Shown: positions 6,935 through 15,786 of the stretch, piece by piece
How the letters are laid out: every line of letters starts with the position of its first letter
Position numbering within the stretch: position 1 is the stretch's first letter
NCBI GenBank assembly: GCA_030680355.1
Contig: JAUXVF010000029.1
Span: 1-64,000, forward strand
Direction of reading: 5' to 3'
Origin: Caulobacter sp.
GTDB lineage: Bacteria > Pseudomonadota > Alphaproteobacteria > Caulobacterales > Caulobacteraceae
DNA: 64,000 nt
Position numbers and translations under genes: made by a program
The notes under the pieces: generated by a model
Database searches by the model: none
Told to the model about the DNA's origin: nothing
What the model saw: only the letters and a program-made list of their open reading frames with translations

Positions 6935-8257
6935 CTACCCCCAGTTGACCATCAGCTTGCGGATGGCGTGGACGAAGTTGTTGGGGGCAATGTCGATCTC
7001 GCCGGTCCAGCGCATGTTGGGGAAGCGGGCCAGGATCTGGCGGTAGGCTTCCTCGAGCTGGATCTGCGCCACCCGTTTGCCGATGCAGGTGTGGGGGCCA
7101 TAGCCGAAGGCGATGTGCTTGTCGGCGTTGGCGCGGGTGACATCGAGGCGGTTCGCGTCGGGAAAGACCGTCTCGTCGCGGTTGGCGGCGCCATAGTACA
7201 TGACCACCTTCTCGCCCTCGGCGATGGTCTGGCCGTTGATCACAGAGTCGCGCGTCGCGGTGCGGCGCATGTAGATCACCGGGCTGACCATGCGGATGAA
7301 CTCATTGACCGCGCCGGGGATCAGCTCGGGACTGGCGACCAGCCGGGCGTGCTGGTCCGGGAACTCCGTCAGCAGCCGCATCGTGCCCGACAGGGTGTTG
7401 CGGGTGGTGTCGTTGCCGGCGAAGACGATCAGCAGCCAGGAGCCGTCGAGGAATTCGTCGCTGAGTTGCTCGCCCTCGATCGTCGCCCGGGCGATGGCGC
7501 TCATCAGGTCCGGCTGCGGGTCGAGCCGGCGCTTGTGAAGCATGGCGCGGCCATACTCGAACATCTCCTCCACATTGGCGTTGAAGTCGGCGATGAACTG
7601 CATCAGTTCCAGCGTCGGGGTGATGCCGGCCGTGGCCTGTTCGGCGGCCATGTTCTGGGCCATTTCCAGATAGTGCATCCATTTGAGGAACTTCGGCCGG
7701 TCCTCGGCCGGCACGCCAAGGATCTCGCAGAGAGTGAACAGCGGCAGGACGGCCGAGAAGTTCTCGACCAGATCGCATTCGCCCCGGGCGGCCATGCCGT
7801 CCAGCAGTCGCGTCACCTCGCCCTTCACCCGTTCGGTCAGGCCGCGCAGGTAACCGGGCGTGAAATAGGGCATGTGTTCGCGGCGCAGCTGAAGATGGTT
7901 GGGCGCATCCATACTGATCAGGGCGTCCAGCGATGCGCGGAACAGCATCGAGTGGCGCTGCTCGGGCTTGCCGATCGACATCAGGATGCCGCCGCGCTGG
8001 GAGGAGAAGGTCGCCGGGTCGCCGTTGACGGCCATGACGTCGGCGTGGCGGGTCACCGCCCAGAAGCCGGGACCGTCGTTGGGCTCGGCATGCCACATCA
8101 CCGGCGCCTGGTCCCGCATGCGGGCGAAGTCGGCATAGGGCTGGCCCTGGGAGAAGCGGGCGATGTCGGTCAGGTTCACGCCCTCGAGCACGGGATAGGC
8201 GCGGTCGAAATTGGGTCCCGCCCGTCCCTCGACAACCGTCTCGCTGATGAGCTGCAT
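6935..8257 (-). CDS. Cytochrome P450
   Basis: A 440-residue soluble bacterial class I P450. Diagnostic sites are the I-helix oxygen-activating motif AGNDTTRNT, the Arg of the K-helix/meander region, and the haem loop FGYGPHTCIGKR with the axial Cys at residue 391. The fold resembles CYP families that hydroxylate terpenoids, sterols or alkyl chains in actinobacteria and alphaproteobacteria. It needs a ferredoxin and reductase, neither of which is nearby. The start at 8257 (MQLISET) is preferred; an in-frame ATG at 8284 is possible. It is divergent from a GMC oxidoreductase and acyl-CoA ligase, which fits hydroxylation of a methyl group followed by oxidation to an acid and CoA activation. Confidence 0.92.
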   Translation of the reverse strand: MQLISETVVEGRAGPNFDRAYPVLEGVNLTDIARFSQGQPYADFARMRDQAPVMWHAEPNDGPGFWAVTRHADVMAVNGDPATFSSQRGGILMSIGKPEQRHSMLFRASLDALISMDAPNHLQLRREHMPYFTPGYLRGLTERVKGEVTRLLDGMAARGECDLVENFSAVLPLFTLCEILGVPAEDRPKFLKWMHYLEMAQNMAAEQATAGITPTLELMQFIADFNANVEEMFEYGRAMLHKRRLDPQPDLMSAIARATIEGEQLSDEFLDGSWLLIVFAGNDTTRNTLSGTMRLLTEFPDQHARLVASPELIPGAVNEFIRMVSPVIYMRRTATRDSVINGQTIAEGEKVVMYYGAANRDETVFPDANRLDVTRANADKHIAFGYGPHTCIGKRVAQIQLEEAYRQILARFPNMRWTGEIDIAPNNFVHAIRKLMVNWG

Positions 8258-8443
8258 GGCCTGTTTCCGTCCCGAAGTTATCATTGTTCAGGCGAGCATA
8301 CGCGCCTGTGTCGGCCGGGCAATCGCGACCCGACGTCAACTTCCGCCACGGCGCCCTTTCCTTCCAGCCTCCCGCGCCCGTAATGTGATCGGCGATCAGG
8401 CGCGCCGCAGACGCGCCGGTCGCAAAACCCAGGGAGCGGCGGC

Positions 8444-10114
8444 GTGAGCGAACCTATTGAAGCCGACTACATCATCGTCGGAGCCGGCAGCGCCGGCTGT
8501 GTGCTGGCCAACCGGCTCAGCGCCGACGGCAAGACCCGCGTCCTGCTGCTCGAGGCCGGCGGCGACGACCGGCCGACGAAGAACCCCTCGCAGTTCATGT
8601 CCAACCTGATGATCCATATCCCGGTCGGCTATTCGCAGACCCTCAAGGATCCGAAGGTCAACTGGCTCTACACGACCGAGCCGGACCCCGGCACCGGCGG
8701 CCGCCAGCATGTCTGGCCGCGCGGCAAGGTGCTCGGCGGTTCGTCCTCGATCAACGCCATGCTCTATGTGCGCGGCCAGCAGGCCGACTATGACGGCTGG
8801 CGTCAGCTGGGCTGCGAAGGCTGGAGCTGGGAGGACGTGCTGCCCTATTTCAGGCGCTCGGAGAACCAGGAGCGCGGCGCGAGCGACCTGCACGCCGTCG
8901 GCGGACCGCTGAACGTCGCCGACATGCGCGACGCCCATCCGATTTCCGAAGCCCTGATCGACGCCTGCGACCAGGCCGGCATCCCGCGCTACAGCGACCT
9001 CAACGGGGCCAACCAGGAAGGCGCCACTTGGTATCAGGTGACCCAGAAAAACGGCGCCCGCTGCTCGTCGGCCGTGGCCTATCTGCATCCCGCCATGAAG
9101 CGTCCGAACCTGCGGGTGGAGACCAACGCCCTGGCCAGCCGGGTGCTGTTCGAGGGCAAGCGCGCGACCGGCGTCGCCTTCGTCCAGAACGGCGTCGAAC
9201 GGACAGCCACGACACGCGGCGAGGTGATCCTGGCCGGCGGCGCGATCAATTCGCCGCAACTGCTCCAGCTATCGGGCGTCGGGGCCGGCGACCTGCTCAA
9301 GCAGCGCGGCGTCGCGGTCGTGCATGATCTGCCCGGCGTCGGCGAGAATCTGCAGGACCACTACCTCACCGCCGCCCGCTACCGGCTGAAGCCCGGCACG
9401 ATCTCGGTCAATGAGCAGAGCAAGGGCGCCCGCCTCGCCGTCGAGGCCATGAGGTATCTGTTCACCCGCAAGGGCATGCTGACCCTGTCGGCGGCGCATG
9501 TGGCGGCATTCTGCAAGTCGCGCCCCGATCTGGCGGGTCCCGACATCCAGTTCCATATCCTGCCGGCGACGATGGACCTCGAGAAGCTGTTCAACGACCA
9601 GGTGATGGAGCTTGAGGGCGCGCCCGGCATGACCATCGCCCCCTGCCAGCTGCGGCCGGAAAGCCGCGGCTGGGTCCGGATCAAGTCGGCCAATCCGGCC
9701 GATCACCCGGCCATCTTCGCCAACTACCTCGACGATCCGCTCGACCAGGAAGTGGCCGTGGCCGGTCTCAAATGGGCCCGCAAGATCGGCGAGCAGCCGG
9801 CGCTGGCGGCCTTCATGGATCATGAAATGCAGCCGGGCCCCGACATCCAGAGCGACGAAGCCCTGCTCGCCTTCGCCCGGGAGTCCGGTTCGACCCTCTA
9901 TCACCCGGTCGGATCCTGCCAGATGGGGACCGGGCCGCGGGCCGTGGTCGACGCCCAGCTTCGCGTTCACGGGCTCGAAGGACTGCGCGTCGTCGACGCC
10001 TCGATCATGCCGCGCCTGGTCAGCGGCAACACCAATGCGCCGACCATCATGATCGGTGAAAAGGCCGCCGACATGATCCTGGGCAAAACCGCGGCCGCGA
10101 CCCTGGCCGCCTGA
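8444..10114 (+). CDS. GMC family alcohol oxidoreductase (choline-dehydrogenase-like)
   Basis: A 556-residue flavoenzyme of the glucose-methanol-choline family. The FAD-binding motif is DYIIVGAGSAGCVLANRL near the N terminus; the GMC signature region WPRGKVLGGSSSINAM lies near residue 100; LAGGAINSPQLLQLSG is the second signature; and HPVGSCQMG near residue 487 carries the catalytic His. It oxidises primary alcohols, here plausibly the product of the neighbouring P450. No signal peptide is present. The gene starts with GTG at 8444, with AGGGAG eight bases before it, and is followed after 34 bases by an acyl-CoA ligase gene, so the two are probably one operon. Confidence 0.93.
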   Translation: MSEPIEADYIIVGAGSAGCVLANRLSADGKTRVLLLEAGGDDRPTKNPSQFMSNLMIHIPVGYSQTLKDPKVNWLYTTEPDPGTGGRQHVWPRGKVLGGSSSINAMLYVRGQQADYDGWRQLGCEGWSWEDVLPYFRRSENQERGASDLHAVGGPLNVADMRDAHPISEALIDACDQAGIPRYSDLNGANQEGATWYQVTQKNGARCSSAVAYLHPAMKRPNLRVETNALASRVLFEGKRATGVAFVQNGVERTATTRGEVILAGGAINSPQLLQLSGVGAGDLLKQRGVAVVHDLPGVGENLQDHYLTAARYRLKPGTISVNEQSKGARLAVEAMRYLFTRKGMLTLSAAHVAAFCKSRPDLAGPDIQFHILPATMDLEKLFNDQVMELEGAPGMTIAPCQLRPESRGWVRIKSANPADHPAIFANYLDDPLDQEVAVAGLKWARKIGEQPALAAFMDHEMQPGPDIQSDEALLAFARESGSTLYHPVGSCQMGTGPRAVVDAQLRVHGLEGLRVVDASIMPRLVSGNTNAPTIMIGEKAADMILGKTAAATLAA

Positions 10115-10148
10115 TGCCCCTTCACACCCGCCGAGCGAACTGACCGCC

Positions 10149-11690
10149 ATGCATCCGATCCATCATGCCCGCACCATGCCCGACAAGGCCGCCTACATCA
10201 TGGCCGGCACCGGCGAGACCGTGACCTATGGCCAGCTCGATGAGCGGGCGAACCAGGGCGCGCATCTGTTCCGGTCGCTGGGCCTCAAGCGTGGCGACTC
10301 AGTCGCTGTCTTCATGGACAACAGCCCGCGCTATTTCGAACTGCTGTTCGCCACCGAGCGGGCCGGCCTCTACATCACCTGCATCTCGTCGAAACTGACC
10401 GCCGGCGAGATCGAGTACATCGTGCGCGACAGCGGTTCGAAGGTGTTCGTCGCCTCGACCGGGGTGGCGGCCATGGCCATCGAGGCTGCGGCCCTGTTCC
10501 CTGAACTGCCACTGTTCATGTGCGATGGCGCCGTCGAGCCGTTCGCCAGTTTCGAAGAGGCCCGCGCCGCCTTCCCCACGACCATGATCGATGACCCGTC
10601 GCCGGGCATGACCATGCTCTATTCGTCGGGCACCACCGGCCGCCCCAAGGGCGTTCGCCGGCCCCTGCCCGAGGGCGAGGTCGGGGCGGCGCCCGGGCCG
10701 TTGATGATGCTGCATGTCGGCCTCTATGGCGCGACCCCCGACAGCATCTATCTGTCGCCGGCGCCGCTCTATCACGCCGCGCCGCTGGGCTGGACGGCCG
10801 GCATGCTGCAGCTGGGCGGCACCGTGGTGGTGATGGAGAAGTTCGACCCCGAACTGGCCCTGAAATACATCGAGAAATACAAGGTCACGACCGCCCAGTG
10901 GGTGCCGACCCACTTCGTGCGCATGCTCAAACTGCCGGAAGAGGTGCGGACCCGCTACGACGTCTCGACCCTGCAGGCGGTGTTCCACGCCGCCGCCCCC
11001 TGCCCGGTGCCGATCAAGGAACAGATGATCGACTGGTGGGGCCCGATCATCCACGAGTATTACGCCGGCACCGAGGGCAACGGCCTGACCGCGATCAATT
11101 CGCAGGAGTGGCTGGCCCACAAGGGCTCGGTCGGCAAGGGCATGACCGCCGAGGTCAAGATCTGCGACGAGGAGGGCAACCCCCTGCCCCCGCGCCAGGA
11201 GGGCGGCGTCTATTTCGCCGGCGGCGGGGCCTACGAGTATCACAACGATCCCAAGAAGACCGCCGAGGCCAAGAACCAGCACGGCTGGACAACCCTGGGC
11301 GACGTGGGCTGGCTGGACGAGGAAGGCTACCTCTACCTGACCGACCGCAAGAGCTTCATGATCATCTCGGGCGGGGTGAACATCTATCCGCAGGAGATCG
11401 AGAACCTGCTGGTCACACATCCCAAGGTCGCCGACGTCGCCGTGATCGGCGCGCCCGACGAGGAGATGGGCGAGAAGGTGGTGGCGATCATCCAGCCCGC
11501 CGACTGGAGCGAGGCCGGCGACGCCCTCGCCGAGGAGCTGTCGGCCTTTGTCCGCGCCAACCTCAGCGGCGTGAAACGGCCCCGCCAGATCGACTTCATG
11601 GAGCAACTGCCACGCCATGACACCGGCAAGATCTACAAACGCCTGATCCGCGACGCCTACTGGGGCAAGACGGACGCCAAGATCGCCTAA
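10149..11690 (+). CDS. Acyl-CoA synthetase (AMP-forming)
   Basis: A 513-residue ANL-superfamily ligase. Key motifs are the P-loop YSSGTTGRPKGVRRP near residue 155, the YAGTEGNG motif, YLTDRKSFMIISGGVNIYP (hinge and Gly-rich motif) and the C-terminal catalytic Lys in HDTGKIYKR. It activates a carboxylic acid to its acyl-CoA via an acyl-adenylate. It lies directly behind the GMC oxidoreductase gene and probably acts on the acid formed from the alcohol, feeding the thioester to beta-oxidation. Sequence features are like the 'acyl-CoA synthetase' subgroup next to P450 genes in alphaproteobacteria; the exact substrate is unknown. Confidence 0.92.
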   Translation: MHPIHHARTMPDKAAYIMAGTGETVTYGQLDERANQGAHLFRSLGLKRGDSVAVFMDNSPRYFELLFATERAGLYITCISSKLTAGEIEYIVRDSGSKVFVASTGVAAMAIEAAALFPELPLFMCDGAVEPFASFEEARAAFPTTMIDDPSPGMTMLYSSGTTGRPKGVRRPLPEGEVGAAPGPLMMLHVGLYGATPDSIYLSPAPLYHAAPLGWTAGMLQLGGTVVVMEKFDPELALKYIEKYKVTTAQWVPTHFVRMLKLPEEVRTRYDVSTLQAVFHAAAPCPVPIKEQMIDWWGPIIHEYYAGTEGNGLTAINSQEWLAHKGSVGKGMTAEVKICDEEGNPLPPRQEGGVYFAGGGAYEYHNDPKKTAEAKNQHGWTTLGDVGWLDEEGYLYLTDRKSFMIISGGVNIYPQEIENLLVTHPKVADVAVIGAPDEEMGEKVVAIIQPADWSEAGDALAEELSAFVRANLSGVKRPRQIDFMEQLPRHDTGKIYKRLIRDAYWGKTDAKIA

Positions 11691-11703
11691 GGCGCCTGCC
11701 GGG

Positions 11704-11723
11704 CGGCCCGGAACGCCGGGCCG
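11704..11723 (+). terminator. GC-rich hairpin after the acyl-CoA ligase gene
   Basis: CGGCCCGG and CCGGGCCG pair perfectly around an AACG loop, 13 bases after the ligase stop codon and between convergent genes. No T run follows, so termination would be weak or Rho-aided. An AT-rich patch with ATAC-N6-GTAT follows at about 11732-11748. Confidence 0.4.
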
Positions 11724-11765
11724 TCCAGATTCATACATAGTCGTATAAAATGCACGACCACCGGA

Positions 11766-12542
11766 TCAGCGCGGCTCCAGCAGCACACTCTGCACCGCCC
11801 GGCCGAAATAGCCGTTGCGATCCGCCAGGCGGGCGAACGCCATGGCCCCGCCGCTGTCGCCGACCCAGGTCTCGGCGTCGAGCAGGATCCACTCGCCGAC
11901 CGGGTCGCGGGCGAAGCTGACCGTCAGGTCGGCGTTGATGTAGGTCCAGGCCGTGAAGTCCACGACCGAAGAGACGCCATTACAGAAATCGGCCGTCAGG
12001 GCGGCCCGCATCAGCGGCGTCGTCGCCTCCCCCTCGACCATGGCCCGTTCGGCCCGGAACCAGACGGCGGCCGGCCCGGGCTTGCCCCATTCCCCGCGGG
12101 CGATCTTCGCCGACATGCCGGCGCCGAAACCCCGGCTGGGACCAAAGCCGTCCGATCGCGGTGCGTCCTCGGGCGGCGGCGCCAGCTCCAGCGGCCGGAA
12201 GCCCTGATGCTCGGGCAGCGTCTGGGGCTCGTCGCGCAGCTTGAGCACGCTGGCCCGCACGCATTCCTTGCCGTCCGCCAGCAGCCGGATCTGCAGGAGC
12301 TGAATCTTGCGGCCCTCGCGGACCACCTCGGTTTCGATATCGAGGACCCCGACCGGCACCGGGCGCAGCAGGTCGACGGTCATCCGCGCCACCCGCATGG
12401 GACGGGCCGCCGGGAACCGCTCCGCCGCCCTGGCCACCAGGGCCGAGGGGGCGCCGCCATGCTGCAGGGTTGGATTCCAGGGTCCGGCGGCGAAGGCCGT
12501 CGCCGTCGCCCGGTCGCCATCGATGCTGAAAACGTAGTCCAT
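11766..12542 (-). CDS. Acyl-CoA thioesterase family protein (TesB-like double hotdog)
   Basis: A 258-residue protein of the 4HBT_3/TesB-like family with two hotdog domains. The N-terminal half has NPTLQHGGAPSALVARAAER, in which the Asn-x-x-x-x-Gly-Gly pattern forms the substrate pocket, and MTVDLLRPVPVG. The C-terminal half contains DFTAWTYINADLTVSFARDP, typical of the family. It would hydrolyse acyl-CoA esters, perhaps relieving CoA trapping during catabolism by the neighbouring ligase. The start at 12542 (MDYVFSID) follows a GGGGCAGG sequence; the frame is open to 12599. It is divergent from the MaoC hydratase gene. Confidence 0.8.
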   Translation of the reverse strand: MDYVFSIDGDRATATAFAAGPWNPTLQHGGAPSALVARAAERFPAARPMRVARMTVDLLRPVPVGVLDIETEVVREGRKIQLLQIRLLADGKECVRASVLKLRDEPQTLPEHQGFRPLELAPPPEDAPRSDGFGPSRGFGAGMSAKIARGEWGKPGPAAVWFRAERAMVEGEATTPLMRAALTADFCNGVSSVVDFTAWTYINADLTVSFARDPVGEWILLDAETWVGDSGGAMAFARLADRNGYFGRAVQSVLLEPR

Positions 12543-12691
12543 GCCTGCCCCCGCGCGATTGCCGGCTCCGTCATCGCCCTTTGCCGCGAGGGAAATCAAT
12601 GTCTTTGCCGGCCGCCGGCCTTCGACAGTTGAATCAGGGTCGTGCAGCGGGCATGGATATCTCGAACAATCGTTTGAGGGAGCTGCGCGCC

Positions 12692-13141
12692 ATGAAGGAA
12701 GTCGATTTCAAGGACCTGTCGAGCCTTATCGGTCAGGAAGTGGGCGTTTCGGATTGGGTCGAGATCACCCAGGAACGCGTCAACCAGTTCGCCGAGGCCA
12801 CCGGCGATCACCAGTGGATCCACGTCGACGTTGAGCGGGCCAACCGCGAGATGGGCGGGCCGATCGCCCACGGCTATCTGACCCTGTCGCTGATCCCCTT
12901 CCTGGGCGCCGGCCTGCTCAAGGTCAACGGCGTGACCCGCGGCATCAACTACGGCTCCGACAAGGTGCGCTTCACCAACATGGTCAAGGTCGGCAAGCGC
13001 GTGCGCATGCGCCAGACCCTGCTCGCCGTCGAACCCAAGGCCGGCGGTCTGCAGATGAAGAACCAGTGCACCATTGAGATCGAGGGCGAAGAACGCCCCG
13101 CCTGCGTCGCCGAGACCATTTCGATCATCTACGGCGGCTGA
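12692..13141 (+). CDS. MaoC family dehydratase
   Basis: A 149-residue single-hotdog (R)-specific enoyl-CoA hydratase-like enzyme. The hydratase motif is intact: FAEATGDHQWIHVDVERA supplies the Asp and His, and GPIAHGYLTLSLIPFL the following helix. The length matches small MaoC proteins. Several ATGs lie upstream in frame (12581, 12653), but GAGGGAG lies nine bases before the ATG at 12692, which also matches the usual N terminus. It probably hydrates the 2-enoyl-CoA intermediate made from the acids activated by the nearby ligase. A strong terminator follows. Confidence 0.9.
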   Translation: MKEVDFKDLSSLIGQEVGVSDWVEITQERVNQFAEATGDHQWIHVDVERANREMGGPIAHGYLTLSLIPFLGAGLLKVNGVTRGINYGSDKVRFTNMVKVGKRVRMRQTLLAVEPKAGGLQMKNQCTIEIEGEERPACVAETISIIYGG

Positions 13142-13174
13142 CACCCCCGCCATCGGGGTGAACGCAGACAGGAC

Positions 13175-13206
13175 AACGGCCGCGGATCACTCCGCGGCCG
13201 TTTCCT
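13175..13206 (+). terminator. Strong intrinsic terminator after the MaoC gene
   Basis: A perfect 12-bp stem (13175-13186 with 13191-13202) closes a TCAC loop and runs into TTTCCTT. It lies between the convergent MaoC and csbD-like genes and could stop transcripts from both sides. Confidence 0.85.
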
Positions 13207-13228
13207 TGTGACGTTGTGACGTCGCGGA

Positions 13229-13441
13229 CTACTTGGCGTCCTGGTGTTCGAAGCGCCCTTCGAAAGCGCTGATTTCCTGTTCGGCCTTGTCCTTGGCGTA
13301 GCCGTAGCGTTCCTGCAGCTTGCCGGCCAGCTGGTCGCGTTTGCCGGCGATCACGGTCATGTCGTCGTCGGTGAGCTTGCCCCACTGCTCCTTGACCTTG
13401 CCGGTCATTTCCTTCCACGAGCCTTCAATTCGGTCCCACAT
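13229..13441 (-). CDS. CsbD family stress protein
   Basis: A 70-residue, charged, helical protein that fits the CsbD family (PF05532): MWDRIEGSWKEMTGKVKEQW at the start, then LTDDDMTVIAGKRDQLAGKL, which are the family's two conserved blocks. CsbD proteins are small general-stress proteins of unknown biochemical role, often strongly induced in stationary phase or on osmotic stress. The start at 13441 has GGGAG eight bases upstream, and that site is part of a long inverted repeat that may control translation. The gene is monocistronic. Confidence 0.92.
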   Translation of the reverse strand: MWDRIEGSWKEMTGKVKEQWGKLTDDDMTVIAGKRDQLAGKLQERYGYAKDKAEQEISAFEGRFEHQDAK

Positions 13442-13449
13442 GGTTTGTA

Positions 13450-13491
13450 CTCCCTGGCTGGTGATGGCGTTCGAAAACGCCTTGCAGGGAG
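13450..13491 (-). promoter_or_regulatory. Leader hairpin able to cover the csbD ribosome binding site
   Basis: In the csbD leader, CTCCCTG (13450-13456 on the + strand) and CAGGGAG (13485-13491) are perfect 7-bp arms. Inside them GGCGTT-CGAA-AACGCC (13466-13481) forms a second perfect hairpin. On the mRNA, the inner-side arm contains the GGGAG ribosome binding site, so pairing would hide it. This could act as an RNA thermometer or other translational switch; that role is inferred from geometry only. Confidence 0.5.
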
Positions 13492-13614
13492 AACCGCCGA
13501 AGCCCGTTGAGGTTCCCCAGATTTTCGGGCCGACCGCGTCGGGAAAGGTGCGATTTGACCGGGCGCGCCCGGGCGCACACTCTGCCGCCCTGCCCCACCC
13601 TGGAGCCCTGACTC

Positions 13615-15786
13615 ATGAACCGCCGAGACCTTCTGACCGCCGCCGCGGCCACCGCGATTTCAACCACCCTGACCGCCCGGAGCGCCATGTCCGTCACGCC
13701 CAAGCCCGTCCCACCCGTCGCCCGCAAGGTTCCGGTCCGCATCGAACAGCTGGGCCGCGTCCGGGTCGATGACTACGCCTGGATGAAGGACGACAACTGG
13801 CAGAAGGTTCTGCGCGATCCGTCGCTGATCAAGGCCGACGTCAAGGCGCACCTGACCGCCGAGAACGCCTACACCAAGGCCATGCTGGCCTCCACCGAGC
13901 CGCTGCAGACGCAGATGTTCGAGGAGATGAAGGGCCGCATCAAGGAAGACGACGCCACCGTGCCCGACCCCGACGGGTCCTGGGCCTACTACAGCCGCTA
14001 CGAGAAGGGCGCGCAGCATCCAATTCATGCGCGGCGGCCGACCGGCGAGGCGGAGGGCGAGGTCATCCTGCTCGACGAGGAGACGGAGTCGAAGGGCAAG
14101 GCCTTCTACAAGGTCGGCTCGGCCAGCCACACGGGCGATCACCTCAAGTACGGCTGGATGGTCGATGAGCAGGGCTCGGAGGTCTACCGGCTGCATGTCC
14201 GCGACATCGCCACCGGCAAGGCGGTCGGCGAACCGGTCGAGAGCGTCGCCGACTTTGTCTTCTCGCCCGACTCGAAATGGATTTTCTGGACCCTGCGGGA
14301 CGACAATGGCCGTCCGGCCAAGATCTTCCGCCGCCCGGTCGGCGGCGCCGCCAAGGATGACGTGCTGGTCTATGACGAGCCGGACGACGGCTTCTTCATC
14401 GGCGCCGGCGTCACCCAGTCACGCAAGTGGATCGTCATCGAATGCGGCAATCAGGAAACCAGCGAAGCCTGGCTGATCCCGGCGTCCGACCCGACCGCGG
14501 CGCCGAAGGTGATCGAACCGCGCCAGGTCGGCGTGCGCTACGACGTCGACCACTGGAACGACCGGTTCGTGATCCGCACCAACGCCGACGGAGCGGTCGA
14601 CTTCAAACTGGTCACCGCGCCTGAAACCAAGCCCGGCAAGGCGTCCTGGACCGACTGGGTCGCCCACAAGCCCGGCAACCTGATCCTGGGAACCGCCGCC
14701 TTCCGCGATCACTTCGTGCGGCTGGAAAAGGTCGACGCGGTCAACCGCATCGTCATCACCGCCAAGGGCGGCGGGGACCATGTGGTGGGCTTCGACGAGG
14801 CGGCCTATGCCCTGGGGCTCGATGGCGGCTACGAATACGACACCACCGTGATGCGGTTCACCTACACCTCCATGACCACGCCCCGGCAGTGGATCGACTA
14901 TGACATGACCAGCCGCGAGCGGACCCTGCGCAAGACCCAGGAAATCCCCTCCGGCCACAACCCGGCTGACTACGAGACCCGCCGCCTCAACGCCAAGGCC
15001 CCCGACGGCGCCGAGGTGCCGATTTTCGTGCTGATGAAGAAGGGGACCAAGCTCGACGGCTCGGCGCCGCTGCTGCTGTATGGCTACGGCAGCTACGGCA
15101 TCTCGCAGGAGCCGAACTTCTCGATCCGCAACCTCAGCCTGGTCAATCGCGGCTGGATCTGGGCCACGGCCTGCCCGCGCGGCGGGGCCGAGAAGGGCTG
15201 GGGCTGGTTCCTCGACGGCAAGAAGTTCAAGAAGAAGAACACCTTCACCGACTTCATCGCCTGCGCCGAGCATCTGCACGCGGCCGGCTATGGCAAGCCC
15301 GAGCGGACCGTGGCCTATGGCGGGTCGGCCGGCGGCCTGCTGATGGGGGCCATCGCCAACATGCGGCCCGAACTGTGGGCAGGGATCATCGCGGCGGTGC
15401 CGTTCGTCGATGTGATCAACACCATGAGCGACACCTCGCTGCCGCTGACGCCGCCCGAATGGCCCGAGTGGGGAAACCCGATCGAGGACCCGCAGGCGTA
15501 CGACTACATGCTCAGCTACAGCCCCTACGACCAGGTGGCGGCCAAACCCTATCCGGCAGTGCTGGCGACCGGCGGGCTGTCCGATCCCCGCGTCACCTAC
15601 TGGGAGCCGGAGAAGTGGACCGCCAAGCTGCGCGACTACACCACCAGCGGCGATCCGATCCTGCTGAAGATCAACATGGAAGCCGGGCACGGCGGGGCGT
15701 CGGGCCGATTCGACTTCCTCAAGGAAATCGCCCTCGACTACGCCTTCGCGGTCTGGGCCGTGGACCGGGGCTGGACCAAGGGATGA
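13615..15786 (+). CDS. ptrB: Oligopeptidase B (S9A prolyl oligopeptidase family) with Tat signal
   Basis: A 723-residue serine peptidase of family S9A: an N-terminal seven-bladed propeller and a C-terminal alpha/beta-hydrolase domain. The catalytic triad can be placed at Ser571 (AYGGSAGGLLMG), Asp657 (GLSDPRVTYWEP) and His692 (NMEAGHGGASGRF); the last two strings are characteristic of oligopeptidase B, which cuts short peptides after Arg or Lys. The N terminus MNRRDLLTAAAATAIS is a twin-arginine export signal, so unlike the cytosolic E. coli enzyme this one is probably periplasmic. No convincing ribosome binding site is seen. The stop overlaps the start of the GNAT gene by ATGA. Confidence 0.93.
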   Translation: MNRRDLLTAAAATAISTTLTARSAMSVTPKPVPPVARKVPVRIEQLGRVRVDDYAWMKDDNWQKVLRDPSLIKADVKAHLTAENAYTKAMLASTEPLQTQMFEEMKGRIKEDDATVPDPDGSWAYYSRYEKGAQHPIHARRPTGEAEGEVILLDEETESKGKAFYKVGSASHTGDHLKYGWMVDEQGSEVYRLHVRDIATGKAVGEPVESVADFVFSPDSKWIFWTLRDDNGRPAKIFRRPVGGAAKDDVLVYDEPDDGFFIGAGVTQSRKWIVIECGNQETSEAWLIPASDPTAAPKVIEPRQVGVRYDVDHWNDRFVIRTNADGAVDFKLVTAPETKPGKASWTDWVAHKPGNLILGTAAFRDHFVRLEKVDAVNRIVITAKGGGDHVVGFDEAAYALGLDGGYEYDTTVMRFTYTSMTTPRQWIDYDMTSRERTLRKTQEIPSGHNPADYETRRLNAKAPDGAEVPIFVLMKKGTKLDGSAPLLLYGYGSYGISQEPNFSIRNLSLVNRGWIWATACPRGGAEKGWGWFLDGKKFKKKNTFTDFIACAEHLHAAGYGKPERTVAYGGSAGGLLMGAIANMRPELWAGIIAAVPFVDVINTMSDTSLPLTPPEWPEWGNPIEDPQAYDYMLSYSPYDQVAAKPYPAVLATGGLSDPRVTYWEPEKWTAKLRDYTTSGDPILLKINMEAGHGGASGRFDFLKEIALDYAFAVWAVDRGWTKG

